DNA of 64,000 nt from Clostridium liquoris. GTDB taxonomy: Bacteria > Bacillota > Clostridia > Clostridiales > Clostridiaceae. Both the position numbers and the translations under genes were made by a program. Location: contig NZ_PVXO01000054.1 in NCBI RefSeq assembly GCF_002995785.1, forward strand, positions 1 through 64,000, read 5' to 3'. Below are positions 34,215-42,497 of the stretch, piece by piece. The stretch's first letter is position 1; every line of letters starts with the position of its first letter. Below the pieces are notes generated by a model that was given only the letters and a program-made list of their open reading frames with translations, searched no databases and was not told the DNA's origin.

Positions 34215-34912
34215 CTATGAATTAGACATTATGGAAGCTTTAACTTTATTATATGCATATTCCATAGATGAATCTAAATTATTATTATTTTTTCCGCCGC
34301 CTTTTCCATCAATTAAGGTTATGGCATCTTTTAGAAGATAATTCATACTTATAATGTTTAAGTCTTTTGAACACATGAATAGAAGTTGTGCTTTATCTTC
34401 AGAGGTTACCCCAAATAAAACTATAGCTTTTGGATGCGATACCAATTTTGTTCCTAATAAAGTAACATATTTTAAATCAACATTATTATATATAGTTTTA
34501 AGAACTTTTATATTATTAATATTTTCGCAGGAGTTTAGCATGTTTTGTACTTCGTATTCTGCAACTTGTGCTTTTAGTGCATTTTTCTCAGCGACAACTT
34601 TATTAAATTCACTTCCTAATGTTTCTACTTTGGATAGTAAATCACTTTCATTACATTTCATAATATTACACATGTTTTCTATCTGTGTATCTTTTAGAAA
34701 ACAGCCAGAAACTGCCCTACTACCATATATAAAGTGCATTCTTGTACATTTTGCACGTTTTTCAAATGAACTAATTTTGATTAACTGTACCTCAATTGCC
34801 TTATTAGGATGTATTCCACTTCTATAATACATTTAACTTTATGAATTTTTAAAGGTTTTATGCCAACTACATGATATATTTTACCGGATTCTTCATAATA
34901 TAATTTATTCAA
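34215..34912 (-). pseudogene. alaX: Alanyl-tRNA editing protein AlaX, decayed
   Basis: TTG at 34910-34912, with GAGGGG upstream, starts LNKLYYEESGKIYHVVGIKP and a few more residues, the AlaX N-terminus joined to a later strand. A frame change then leads to YRSGIHPNKAIEVQLIKISS, which is the zinc-binding HPCCGTHP region with its cysteines lost. HFIYGSRAV, a coiled coil and a C-terminal DHHA1 domain ending DGKGGGKNNNN follow. The HxxxH editing centre and most of the first domain are deleted. Only the last 205 codons remain as one frame. AlaX normally hydrolyses Ser-tRNA(Ala); this copy cannot. Confidence 0.75.
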
Positions 34913-35071
34913 TAGTGAACAACCCCTCTTTTGTACTTTATATAATAACTTATATCTTATATTTTAACATAAATATTTAGTATAAAAATATAGTGAAATT
35001 GCAAGGATAATATTGTAAGATAATAGCATGTACATAAATAACGTAATATTAAAATAAGGGGTGGTACAACA

Positions 35072-35461
35072 ATGGATATAAGATTTAGGGCATGGTATGA
35101 AAAAGATAATGAAGTTCATGAAGTAGATAAAATTGATTTCAAAAATGGTGAGATTTATTTTGATAATGGACAGATTGCATTTTTTAATGAAGTAAAGTTA
35201 TTAAAGTATACAGGGCTTAAAGATAGAAAAGGGCAATGTATATATGAGGGAGATATTATAGGTATTAATGAGGAAGAAAGCTCTATAAAGTTACCTGTTA
35301 AGTTTGGAAAATATGAATTTTCTAAGTTTATAGGAGACTGTGGTGAAATAAGTGACACAAATAAGCAATATGGATTTTATGTTGAAAATGAATATTTGCA
35401 CATAGCTATGTTAAATGGAAAAGTAATAATACTAGGCAGCATGTTTCCAAAACTTAGCTGA
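35072..35461 (+). CDS. YopX family protein (phage-type)
   Basis: The 129-residue protein begins MDIRFRAWYEKDNEVHEVDK and has KLLKYTGLKDRKGQCIYEGD, the diagnostic YopX motif (Q-x-TGLKDKNGKEIYEGDI), followed by a second beta segment. YopX proteins are of unknown function and occur in prophages such as SPbeta. AAGGGGTGG precedes the ATG. No other phage gene is near, so it is a stray cargo or prophage remnant. Confidence 0.85.
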   Translation: MDIRFRAWYEKDNEVHEVDKIDFKNGEIYFDNGQIAFFNEVKLLKYTGLKDRKGQCIYEGDIIGINEEESSIKLPVKFGKYEFSKFIGDCGEISDTNKQYGFYVENEYLHIAMLNGKVIILGSMFPKLS

Positions 35462-35487
35462 GCCTTAATTCAAGTTCAGCTATATAA

Positions 35488-35580
35488 TTACTCATTAGCA
35501 GCTTCTAAAGAAATTTCATTTACTATTTTTTCAAAATCAATGTTCAAATTAATCGCCACCTTTCGTAAAGATTTTATCAT
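35488..35580 (-). CDS. Possible tiny ORF, minus strand
   Basis: A 30-codon frame reads MIKSLRKVAINLNIDFEKIV then NEISLEAANE. A TTG inside it, with AAAGGTGGCGA upstream, would give 19 residues. There is no recognised family. Apart from this I see nothing in 35462-35789 besides AT-rich spacer. Confidence 0.25.
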   Translation of the reverse strand: MIKSLRKVAINLNIDFEKIVNEISLEAANE

Positions 35581-35789
35581 GAGAAAATATATAGAGGAAG
35601 ATATTATAAAATATTTATTATTGAGATACTATTTTAATAATTTATCCTATTCTAAAAAAGTATAAAATAATCGGGGGAATAATAAATATTTGTTAATTTA
35701 ATAAAAAGAGCAATAGAAAAAATACCATAGAAAAGCTATAATAATTATACTAAGAAGAAGAATTATGGTAGATGCAAAGGAGAAAAGGA

Positions 35790-36128
35790 ATGAATATTCA
35801 AATTTTTGGAGTAAAAAAATGTTTTGATACAAAAAAAGCAGAAAGATATTTTAAAGAAAGAAAAATTAAATATCAATATATTGATTTGAACGAAAAGGGA
35901 CTTAGTAAAGGAGAGCTACAAAGTGTTAAATCTTCAGTGGGTTTATCAAATTTAATTAACACTGAAGCCAAGGAATATAAGAATCTTAACATTGATAAGA
36001 TCAGAATGGATAGCATTAAGGAAGAATTAATTTTAAATAATCCAAAGCTATATAAAACTCCTATAGTGCGAAATGGAAGACAAGCTACGGTAGGATATGA
36101 ACCAGAGATTTGGAAACAATGGGAGTAG
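35790..36128 (+). CDS. ArsC/Spx family thioredoxin-fold protein
   Basis: ATG 35790 is chosen because AAGGAG lies just upstream; the frame is open further back. The 112-residue protein begins MNIQIFGVKKCFDTKKAERY, with a single Cys at position 11, and has YIDLNEKGLSKGELQSV and the ending KTPIVRNGRQATVGYEPEIW, the Spx/ArsC/YffB pattern with the cis-Pro TPIVR. It lacks CxxC. Such proteins are arsenate reductase-like or RNA polymerase-binding stress regulators; which applies cannot be told. Confidence 0.85.
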   Translation: MNIQIFGVKKCFDTKKAERYFKERKIKYQYIDLNEKGLSKGELQSVKSSVGLSNLINTEAKEYKNLNIDKIRMDSIKEELILNNPKLYKTPIVRNGRQATVGYEPEIWKQWE

Positions 36129-36141
36129 GTAGCGGGGTAGC

Positions 36142-36186
36142 TAATAAATAATAAATAATAAATAATAAATAATAAATAATAAATAA
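36142..36186 (+). repeat. 7-bp tandem repeat (TAATAAA)
   Basis: The unit TAATAAA is repeated about 6.4 times without interruption between an ArsC-like gene and the terminator. Such a slippage-prone tract could vary in copy number between isolates. Confidence 0.9.
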
Positions 36187-36191
36187 GGAAA

Positions 36192-36224
36192 GTATTGTCT
36201 CAAAATTCTATTTTGAGACAATAC
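36192..36224. terminator. Bidirectional terminator
   Basis: GTATTGTCTCAAAA and TTTTGAGACAATAC form a perfect 14-bp stem around TTCTA, with T-rich DNA on the plus side and AATAAATAA on the other. It separates the convergent ArsC-like and hydrolase genes. Confidence 0.85.
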
Positions 36225-36238
36225 CAATTTTTTACTGA

Positions 36239-37030
36239 CTATTTTACAAATACCATACCACCTATTCTAGCAGTGATAGGCTTGGACCATAACCATTGAT
36301 TAGTGGCAGTATCATCAAAATAGAATAATGCTCCTTTACTTTGATCAGAGCCATATAAAGCTTCTTTGGCAGCTTTTTTAGCAGTTTCAGTAGCTGGTTT
36401 ATTTATCCACCCATTTAGAACTGGAGTAAATTGATAATATCCATCAATTCTTTGATTAATTACTGCTGAAATTGTATTTGGAAATTCAGAGCTTTCTACT
36501 CTATTAACTACAACAGCTGCTACTGCAACTTGAGCACCATAAGGCTGATCTTGAGCCTCAGCAGTTACAAGCCTTGCTAAAAGATCTAAATCAGAAACAC
36601 TATAACCTATTACAGGTTTTGCTGTATTAGAATTATTCGATGTACTAGAATTTTGGCTTGTCCCACTATTATTTATGCCTGGTAGATTAAGAACTTGTCC
36701 AGGATAAATATCGTCAGTCCACTTATTATTAGCTACTCTTAAATTATATAAGCTTATACCGTACCTTTTAGCAATTAGATATAAGCTATCGCCACTTTTT
36801 ACAGAATATGTGGCACAAGGAACATTTAAGACTTGACCAGGACAGATTGCAGTTCCCTTCATATTGTTAGTTTTCATTAAATTATCTGAGGAAATATTAA
36901 AAGTTTTTCCTATCTTGTATAATGAATCACCAGAAACTACAGTATAGCTTGCCGCAAAAGCAGAACTAGTAAAAGTTACACTTAAAGCTAATGCAGCTAA
37001 AAAAGTTTTTAAAGATTTGAATTTTACCAT
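36239..37030 (-). CDS. LysM cell-wall hydrolase, SleB/Hydrolase_2 type
   Basis: The start is ATG 37030 with GGAGG seven bases before; a first in-frame ATG at 37045 overlaps that site. The 263-residue product has a signal peptide (about 1-27, ending AFAAS), LysM 1 YTVVSGDSLYKIGKTFNIS, LysM 2 YSVKSGDSLYLIAKRYGIS, a Ser/Asn-rich linker and a Hydrolase_2 domain (LLARLVTAEAQDQPYGAQV, VAVAAVVVNRV, Glu being the catalytic residue). It should bind peptidoglycan and act as a lytic transglycosylase in wall turnover or spore germination. A c-di-AMP riboswitch lies in its leader. Confidence 0.92.
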   Translation of the reverse strand: MVKFKSLKTFLAALALSVTFTSSAFAASYTVVSGDSLYKIGKTFNISSDNLMKTNNMKGTAICPGQVLNVPCATYSVKSGDSLYLIAKRYGISLYNLRVANNKWTDDIYPGQVLNLPGINNSGTSQNSSTSNNSNTAKPVIGYSVSDLDLLARLVTAEAQDQPYGAQVAVAAVVVNRVESSEFPNTISAVINQRIDGYYQFTPVLNGWINKPATETAKKAAKEALYGSDQSKGALFYFDDTATNQWLWSKPITARIGGMVFVK

Positions 37031-37045
37031 ATTAAATCCCTCCAT

Positions 37046-37149
37046 TGTGCCTCCCAGGTTAGTTGACGGGTTCGGGTTAGAGGTACCCTACTCTATAAGA
37101 GATTCACCCCAGTGATATCCCCGGTACTTCATAAGAAGATTCGGCATGA
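37046..37149 (-). ncRNA. c-di-AMP (ydaO-yuaA) riboswitch
   Basis: Reading the minus strand, GCCGAATCTTCTTATGAAG, then CCGGGG, GGGGTGAATCTCTTATAG, GTAGGG and CCCGAACCCGTCAACTAACC with GGGAGGC form the conserved blocks of the ydaO aptamer in order. P1 pairs TGCC with GGCA. The start codon is about 18 bases downstream, and no separate terminator is obvious, so translation may be the controlled step. ydaO RNAs commonly control wall hydrolases and K+ uptake, turning them off when c-di-AMP is high. Confidence 0.92.
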
Positions 37150-37316
37150 TTTTTTAATCTAGTGTTATTCTAACAGAGGTTTTCGAGACATGTCCATGTA
37201 TTATAATTGGAATACTAGAATTATCATGGATGTATTGACAGCATATGTTAAATAGCATAATATACCATGTACCTGTAATAAAGGATAATTTCATTAAGTG
37301 TTGAATAAATAATTAA

Positions 37317-37572
37317 CTCAACTTTCGCACATAAAAATTAAGGCGAAAGCCTGTAGAATCAATTTATAAAGCAAAGAAACATTCCCTTTGGCATAATAGG
37401 ATTGCGAAAAACATCACACCAAAGAAAGGAATGATTGATATTTAAAAAAATGTATTAGCTGAAAAACTTCTCATTTCAAAGGAAGTTATTGACTCTATTA
37501 TAGATAGTTTTATTGCTGCTCTTACTTGCTATGTCAAGGAGAAGTTAGTCTTTTTCTCCTGCGAAAGTTAAG
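37317..37572 (+). mobile_element. 256-bp MITE with terminal inverted repeats and target-site duplication
   Basis: Left end CTCAACTTTCGCA and right end TGCGAAAGTTAAG are inverted repeats with one mismatch in 13. The flanks carry a 7-bp direct repeat TAATTAA at 37310-37316 and 37573-37579. Inside is a short frame VLAEKLLISKEVIDSIIDSF, probably the remainder of a transposase gene. It has no complete transposase and would need one in trans. Confidence 0.85.
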
Positions 37573-37776
37573 TAATTAATATATAAAAAAAAGAATTTTG
37601 CAAAGAAGAATTAAATTTAGCTTTAGAAGGCAAAATAAGATAAGGAAAATTGATAAAATAAGTTTAAGTATAAAGGGGAAAACAGTAGTTATCAAAAATA
37701 ATAACAAATAGTAACATTTAATAATAATTTATGTTAACGATATTCTATAAAAATGATATATTTATCCGATGACTAC

Positions 37777-37858
37777 CCGCTCTAATACTCCCATCGCACC
37801 CTGTGAAAGCGATTCGCACTGGACACCTGTTTTTCTTCAAAGTGGGAGTAAAGAGCGG
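37777..37858 (+). other. Long structured hairpin upstream of TnpB-like gene
   Basis: CCGCTCT at 37777-37783 pairs with AGAGCGG at 37852-37858, and ACTCCCA with TGGGAGT inside it, so an 82-nt hairpin with a complex head (GAAAGCGATTCGC, GGACACCTG) is formed. GGATAACGATTTC is repeated as GGATAACGACTTC at about 37879-37911. It is probably the left end of the IS605-like element or a functional RNA for the TnpB-like protein. Confidence 0.6.
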
Positions 37859-37939
37859 CTACGTCCCTGGATAACGATTTCACTTAAAGGATAACGACTT
37901 CTAAAAAATATGGAATAATAAAAGAATTAGGGAAAGGGG

Positions 37940-39400
37940 ATGAGAATAGTAAAAATAACAATGAAAGCAATTCTAGTAAATGAAACTGAAGAACAAAAAT
38001 CAATTATAGATAATATTATGTTAGTATTTTGTACGGCTATTAGATATTCTTTTAAAAGATTATTAGAAGGAATAAAAATATCCGAATTAGAAAAAGAAGT
38101 ATCACATAAATATAATCTTAATATCCGCCAAGCAAAAGATGCAGTAGAATCAGCAAGACAAACTATTCTCTCTCAAAAAGAATTAATAAAGATAAATTAT
38201 GAAGATTATGAGAGTAAAGCTAAAGCAATTGAAAAGATATTAAATGATAAAACTAAAAAATTATCAGATAAAAAGAAAACTGCGTTATTGAGCAAATTAG
38301 CTAAAAGGCAAAGAAGACTAGAATATTTTAAATATTTCATTGATACAAATACTATTTCACCTGTAACTTTTGGAACTAAAGAAATGTTTCTAAGAAGATG
38401 TAAAGGCTTAATCTCTAATCAAGAATGGAAAGATTGCAGAAATAATAGATTTTATAGTCGTGGAGATAAAACCAAAAATGGTAATCCTAATCTTAGAGTT
38501 ATTATTAAAGGAGGTATGAGTTTTTTAGAAATATCTACTTTAGAAAAAACTAAATCAAATAGAGCTATAAAAATACAAGTTCCTATTTATTTGCCACAAA
38601 AGTTAAGTAAGAAAACAGGCAAAATAAATGGTATAGATTATAGAGAATTATTTTTAAATCATTTAAAAACAGGTGAAGCTTATCAGGTAGAAATGATTAA
38701 GAGAAATGGTAAATATTATTGCCATATAATCTTTGAATTACCTAAAACAGAAGTTGTTTATACTGGACACAATGGAATAATAGGAATTGATACTAATTCA
38801 GATGGTTTTGCATTAACTATGATAGATAATAAAGGTAATCATAAATGGCACACATATTTAAAACAACACGAATTATTATACGCCAAAGGAAATCGCAGAA
38901 AGAATTTATGTGGAGAATTAGTTAAACAAGTTACTTTAATAGCTAAAACTTATGGAGTAGGAATTGCTATTGAAAATCTTAAATTCAAAAATGACAAAGA
39001 TGTAAATAGTAAGTTTGCTAGAATTAAAAATAATTTTATATATTCTAAATTGTTAACTATGCTTGAAAGTGCTTGTTATAGAGAAGGAATAGAATTACTT
39101 AAAGTTCGCCCTGCATATACAAGTAAAATAGGATTATATAAATATTGTCATCAATTTGGTATGGTAGTTCATAATGGTGCAGCAATGGTTATCGCTAGAA
39201 GAAGTTATAAATTTAAAGAATCGGTTCCACAAATATTAATAGATAAATATGTGGATGAAAAACATAAGGATAAATTTAATTGTTACCATGAATGGAAAAG
39301 ATGGTCAATGATAGATAAAAATATTAAAAAGAAAGTAGAGGTGAAAAAGCCTGATTTTTGGATAGCTAACAGAAAGAGATTACTAGGATTAGTAAGTTAG
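37940..39400 (+). CDS. TnpB-like RuvC protein of the IS200/IS605 accessory group
   Basis: The 486-residue protein has ATG 37940 with AAAGGGG upstream. The N-terminal half is helical and lysine-rich. The RuvC half has GIIGIDTNSDGFALT (RuvC-I Asp), GVGIAIENLKFKN (RuvC-II Glu) and AYTSKIGLYKYCHQFGMVVH followed by NGAAMVIARRSYKF where TnpB normally has the C4 zinc finger and an Asp in RDxNAA. There is no zinc finger and Asn replaces the usual Asp, so nuclease activity is uncertain. It is solitary (no tnpA) and its flanks are structured. Confidence 0.8.
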   Translation: MRIVKITMKAILVNETEEQKSIIDNIMLVFCTAIRYSFKRLLEGIKISELEKEVSHKYNLNIRQAKDAVESARQTILSQKELIKINYEDYESKAKAIEKILNDKTKKLSDKKKTALLSKLAKRQRRLEYFKYFIDTNTISPVTFGTKEMFLRRCKGLISNQEWKDCRNNRFYSRGDKTKNGNPNLRVIIKGGMSFLEISTLEKTKSNRAIKIQVPIYLPQKLSKKTGKINGIDYRELFLNHLKTGEAYQVEMIKRNGKYYCHIIFELPKTEVVYTGHNGIIGIDTNSDGFALTMIDNKGNHKWHTYLKQHELLYAKGNRRKNLCGELVKQVTLIAKTYGVGIAIENLKFKNDKDVNSKFARIKNNFIYSKLLTMLESACYREGIELLKVRPAYTSKIGLYKYCHQFGMVVHNGAAMVIARRSYKFKESVPQILIDKYVDEKHKDKFNCYHEWKRWSMIDKNIKKKVEVKKPDFWIANRKRLLGLVS

Positions 39401-39414
39401 TATTAACTTTAAAA

Positions 39415-39645
39415 TAAATTAAACTTTGCACAAGTACACCTAGTAGGAAAGGCTTGTGTAATTAAAATATTTTAGGGGCTGAGCAACACTCGCAATTCTG
39501 TTGTACTTTATAATGGTATAAAATTGTAAAGGCTATATGGGAATTTTAGTATTATAGTACTAACCTAAGTAGTTGAATCCTGTGAAGCTACCGTCCTATT
39601 AGTCGATAGAATGAAAAACTATATAAAATAGTTAATGTTACTATT
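39415..39645 (+). other. Right flank of TnpB-like element, candidate guide-RNA region
   Basis: After the stop codon come about 230 bases without a gene but with several possible stems, for example GCTGAGCAACACTCGC and AAGCTACCGTCCTATTAGTC near the end. TnpB genes normally have their guide RNA at this place, overlapping the 3' end. I cannot fold it or define the RNA boundary. Confidence 0.4.
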
Positions 39646-39678
39646 TGCTATGGTTTTAGAAATCAGGCGTAAATTTAA

Positions 39679-41343
39679 GTGGAAAGTAAGAACAGTGTGA
39701 GAATTATTCCTCTAGGAGGACTTGGAGAAATCGGAAAGAATATAACAGCCTTTGAGTATAAAGATGAGATCATTATTATAGATTGTGGTGTATCATTTCC
39801 AGATGAGGATATGTATGGTGTAGATTTGGTAATCCCTGATATAACGTACTTATTGCATAATGCGGAAAAGGTAAAAGGAATTTTTTTAACTCATGGACAT
39901 GAGGATCATATAGGATCATTACCTTATATTTTAAAACAATTAAATGTACCCATTTACGGTACAAGATTGACACTAGGCATGGTTGAGAATAAATTAAAGG
40001 AACATGATATACTGTCAGACTGTGAGCTCCATGGAGTAGAAGCTGGAGACGTGGTAAAATTAACAAATTTTAATATAGAATTTATAAGAGTTACTCACAG
40101 TATAGCAGACTCATGTGCTATTGCTATTCATACACCGATTGGTGTAATACTACATACAGGTGATTTTAAAGTAGACTATACACCTATTGATGGATTAACC
40201 ATGGATTTAGAGCGTATTTCAAGTTTAGGAAAGCAGGGAGTACTATTGCTTATGGCGGATAGTACCAATGTGGAACGTCAAGGGCATACAATTTCAGAAA
40301 AAACCATAGGAGAAACTTTAACTAGAATATTTTCAAATGCTGAAGGAAGGGTTATTGTGGCAACCTTTGCTTCAAATATTCATAGAATGCAGCAGATAAT
40401 AAATGCCTCATTGAAATATGGAAGGAAAGTAGCATTTAGTGGAAGGAGTATGGAAAATATTTCACAGGTAGCCATAGAGCTAGGGTACCTTCATATGCCG
40501 GAAGGGCAACTAATAAGTGTAGATGAGATAAGCAGTTATCCTAATGAACAGATAACTATAATAACTACTGGAAGTCAAGGGGAACCTATGTCAGCCCTTG
40601 CCAGGATAGCCTTTGCTACCCATAGAAAAATTAAAATTGAATCAAAGGATTTGTATATTATTTCCGCATCGCCAATTCCGGGAAATGGAAAATTGATATC
40701 TAAGGTAATTAATCAATTGTATAAAAAAGGCGCAGATGTAATTTATGAAGATTTGGAAGAAGTACACGCATCAGGTCATGCATACCAAGAAGAATTAAAA
40801 TTAATTCATACATTAGTTCACCCTAAGTTTTTTATGCCTGTTCATGGTGAATACAGGCATTTAAAGCACCATGCTAACTTAGCCAAAAAGCTAGGTATGG
40901 AAGGACAAAATATTTTTATTTTAGAAACAGGTGAAGTTTTAGAGTTATCTGACAAAGAGGCAAAAATATCTGATAGAGTTCCTACGGGCTCAGTATTTGT
41001 AGATGGACTTGGAGTAGGAGATGTAGGAAATATAGTACTTAGAGATAGAAAACATCTAGCTCAAGATGGTATGATCACTATAGTTGTTACTATAGAAGGG
41101 GAAACTTATAATATTATAGCAGATCCGGATATAATAACTAGAGGATTTATATATGCAAAGGAATCAGAGGCTTTGATTAATGAATCAAAAGAAATTGTTA
41201 GAAAAGAGTTGCAGAACTGCTTAGATAATAAAATTATTGAGTGGTCAGTTTTAAAAGCCAGTATGAAAAGATCCCTAGAAAAGTATTTATATGAAAAGAC
41301 AAAAAGAAGACCTATTGTTCTTCCCATTATTATGGAAATTTAG
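39679..41343 (+). CDS. rnj: Ribonuclease J
   Basis: The 554-residue protein begins VRIIPLGGLGEIGKNITAFE (second codon region) and has the metallo-beta-lactamase motif THGHEDHIGSL, the RNase J pattern DCGVSFPDEDMYGVDLVIPD, LLMADSTNVERQGHT of the beta-CASP domain and a C-terminal ADPDIITRGFIY. It is a 5'-3' exo/endoribonuclease acting in mRNA turnover with RNase Y. GTG 39679 has no good ribosome binding site; the TnpB element's right end lies within about 40 bases upstream, so the native leader may have been displaced. Confidence 0.93.
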   Translation: MESKNSVRIIPLGGLGEIGKNITAFEYKDEIIIIDCGVSFPDEDMYGVDLVIPDITYLLHNAEKVKGIFLTHGHEDHIGSLPYILKQLNVPIYGTRLTLGMVENKLKEHDILSDCELHGVEAGDVVKLTNFNIEFIRVTHSIADSCAIAIHTPIGVILHTGDFKVDYTPIDGLTMDLERISSLGKQGVLLLMADSTNVERQGHTISEKTIGETLTRIFSNAEGRVIVATFASNIHRMQQIINASLKYGRKVAFSGRSMENISQVAIELGYLHMPEGQLISVDEISSYPNEQITIITTGSQGEPMSALARIAFATHRKIKIESKDLYIISASPIPGNGKLISKVINQLYKKGADVIYEDLEEVHASGHAYQEELKLIHTLVHPKFFMPVHGEYRHLKHHANLAKKLGMEGQNIFILETGEVLELSDKEAKISDRVPTGSVFVDGLGVGDVGNIVLRDRKHLAQDGMITIVVTIEGETYNIIADPDIITRGFIYAKESEALINESKEIVRKELQNCLDNKIIEWSVLKASMKRSLEKYLYEKTKRRPIVLPIIMEI

Positions 41344-41404
41344 CCCTTTAAACAAGTTTTTATGGTAAAATATATAAAAATGCATAAGAAAGGGTGATGA
41401 TAAT

Positions 41405-41794
41405 TTGTTAGAAAATAAATTAATAATGAGATTACTAAAGGGGAATTTTGCAGTTTGTAGATTAGATAATACTGAAACAATTCCTAGTTGGTCAAAGAAT
41501 GGTGAGTTTTTTTCAATAACAAAAACTTCAGAGGAACTATCCATTGTATGTGCTGAAGAAAACATCCCAAATGGTATAAAATGTGAAAAGCATTGGAAAG
41601 TTATAAAAATTGAAGGACCTTTAGATTTTTCTTTAATAGGAATTCTAGCTTCAATTAGTACTACATTGGCGCAAAAGGACATAAGTATATTTGTCATTTC
41701 TACCTATGATACAGACTATATCCTTGTTAAGAGTAAAGATATTGATAATACAATAAATGCATTATTAAGTGAAGGGCATGAAATCAGGGCTTAG
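41405..41794 (+). CDS. ACT-domain protein
   Basis: TTG 41405 follows AAAGGGTGATG. The 129-residue protein contains two ACT-like halves: an N-terminal FAVCRLDNTETIPSW segment and the C-terminal WKVIKIEGPLDFSLIGILAS followed by ISIFVISTYDTDYILVK, the CASTOR/ACT_7 pattern (E-G-P-LxF...TGIlaslxxpLAxxxISIFxiSTYdtDYiLV). It presumably binds an amino acid; the regulated target is unknown. It is 61 bp behind RNase J. Confidence 0.85.
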   Translation: MLENKLIMRLLKGNFAVCRLDNTETIPSWSKNGEFFSITKTSEELSIVCAEENIPNGIKCEKHWKVIKIEGPLDFSLIGILASISTTLAQKDISIFVISTYDTDYILVKSKDIDNTINALLSEGHEIRA

Positions 41795-41833
41795 AATGTT
41801 TTATTAGGATGGAAGATGAGTTAATAATTATTA

Positions 41834-41889
41834 TTGACAAAAAGATAATATCCTTATATAATTTGTATATACCCCATATGGGTATATAC
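41834..41889 (+). promoter_or_regulatory. Consensus promoter overlapping a G-tract palindrome
   Basis: TTGACA (41834-41839) and TATAAT (41857-41862) are 17 bp apart, and directly after lies GTATATACCC with GGGTATATAC around CATAT, a perfect 10-bp inverted repeat (41865-41889) sitting at the expected transcription start. ATACCC...GGGTAT is the form of CsoR/CstR/FrmR-family operators, which respond to copper, persulfide or formaldehyde. No such repressor is encoded in this window. Confidence 0.8.
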
Positions 41890-41907
41890 AAGAAAGGAAG
41901 AGGTAGG

Positions 41908-42102
41908 ATGAAAAAAGTAAAGCTAATGAAAGATAGATGTGATAGCTCACTATTCTGTGCAGCGAAAAGAGTTTGTCCTGTTGGTGCCATTGAGTTCAAG
42001 AAAACTGGCTTTTTTTCTGGGAATATTACTATAAATGAAGAAAAATGTATTGGATGTAGTAAATGTGTTGCGGCATGTCCTCATGGAGCATTGAAATTAT
42101 AA
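41908..42102 (+). CDS. 4Fe-4S ferredoxin-like protein
   Basis: ATG 41908 has AAGGAAGAGG upstream, and the longer frame overlaps the promoter-operator. The 64-residue protein has two cysteine sets: Cys in DRCDSSLFCAAKRVCPVGAI and the standard CIGCSKCVAACPHGA. One full CxxCxxCxxxC binding site for a 4Fe-4S cluster is present, while the first half is modified. It presumably carries electrons for an unknown partner. It is expressed from the palindrome-controlled promoter with ykuS behind it. Between them, at 42123-42209, a 28-codon frame MENKRLSKLKCKYLAVYVSS is present but unsupported. Confidence 0.85.
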   Translation: MKKVKLMKDRCDSSLFCAAKRVCPVGAIEFKKTGFFSGNITINEEKCIGCSKCVAACPHGALKL

Positions 42103-42216
42103 TTGGAGATGAAGTGGGATTAATGGAAAACAAGAGATTAAGCAAGCTAAAATGTAAATATTTAGCGGTATATGTTAGCAGCTATTTGTATAAAATAATC
42201 ACGAGGTGATAGATTT

Positions 42217-42471
42217 ATGAAAACAATTGGTGTAGAAAAAGGATTAAAAAATGTAGCGGATTTTTTAACTAAAGAAGGTTATTCTGTACAAATGTTAGAT
42301 GAATCAATAGAAAGTAATTCTTCGAAATTAAATGGTATTGATGCTATTGTAACAGCAGACTATAATACGGATATGCTGGGATATAGTAATACTGAAACTA
42401 AGGCACCAGTAATAAATGCTAGTGGATTAACTCCACAAGAAATAAAAAATAGAATTGATAAACAGAGTTAA
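42217..42471 (+). CDS. ykuS: YkuS family protein (UPF0180)
   Basis: The 84-residue protein begins MKTIGVEKGLKNVADFLTKE and contains NGIDAIVTADYNTDMLGYSN then TKAPVINASGLTPQEI, the YkuS pattern (GxDaiVvsGqdxNxmGixd). Function is unknown. ATCACGAGGTGATAG precedes the start. It is 115 bp after the ferredoxin in the same direction and ends in a terminator. Confidence 0.85.
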   Translation: MKTIGVEKGLKNVADFLTKEGYSVQMLDESIESNSSKLNGIDAIVTADYNTDMLGYSNTETKAPVINASGLTPQEIKNRIDKQS

Positions 42472-42497
42472 TAAGTAAAAGCACTAACTTTTTATTA

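Noticed and set aside
34354-34827. 157-codon plus-strand frame over the alaX remnant
   Set aside because: The minus strand carries the recognisable DHHA1 domain, so this is its shadow.
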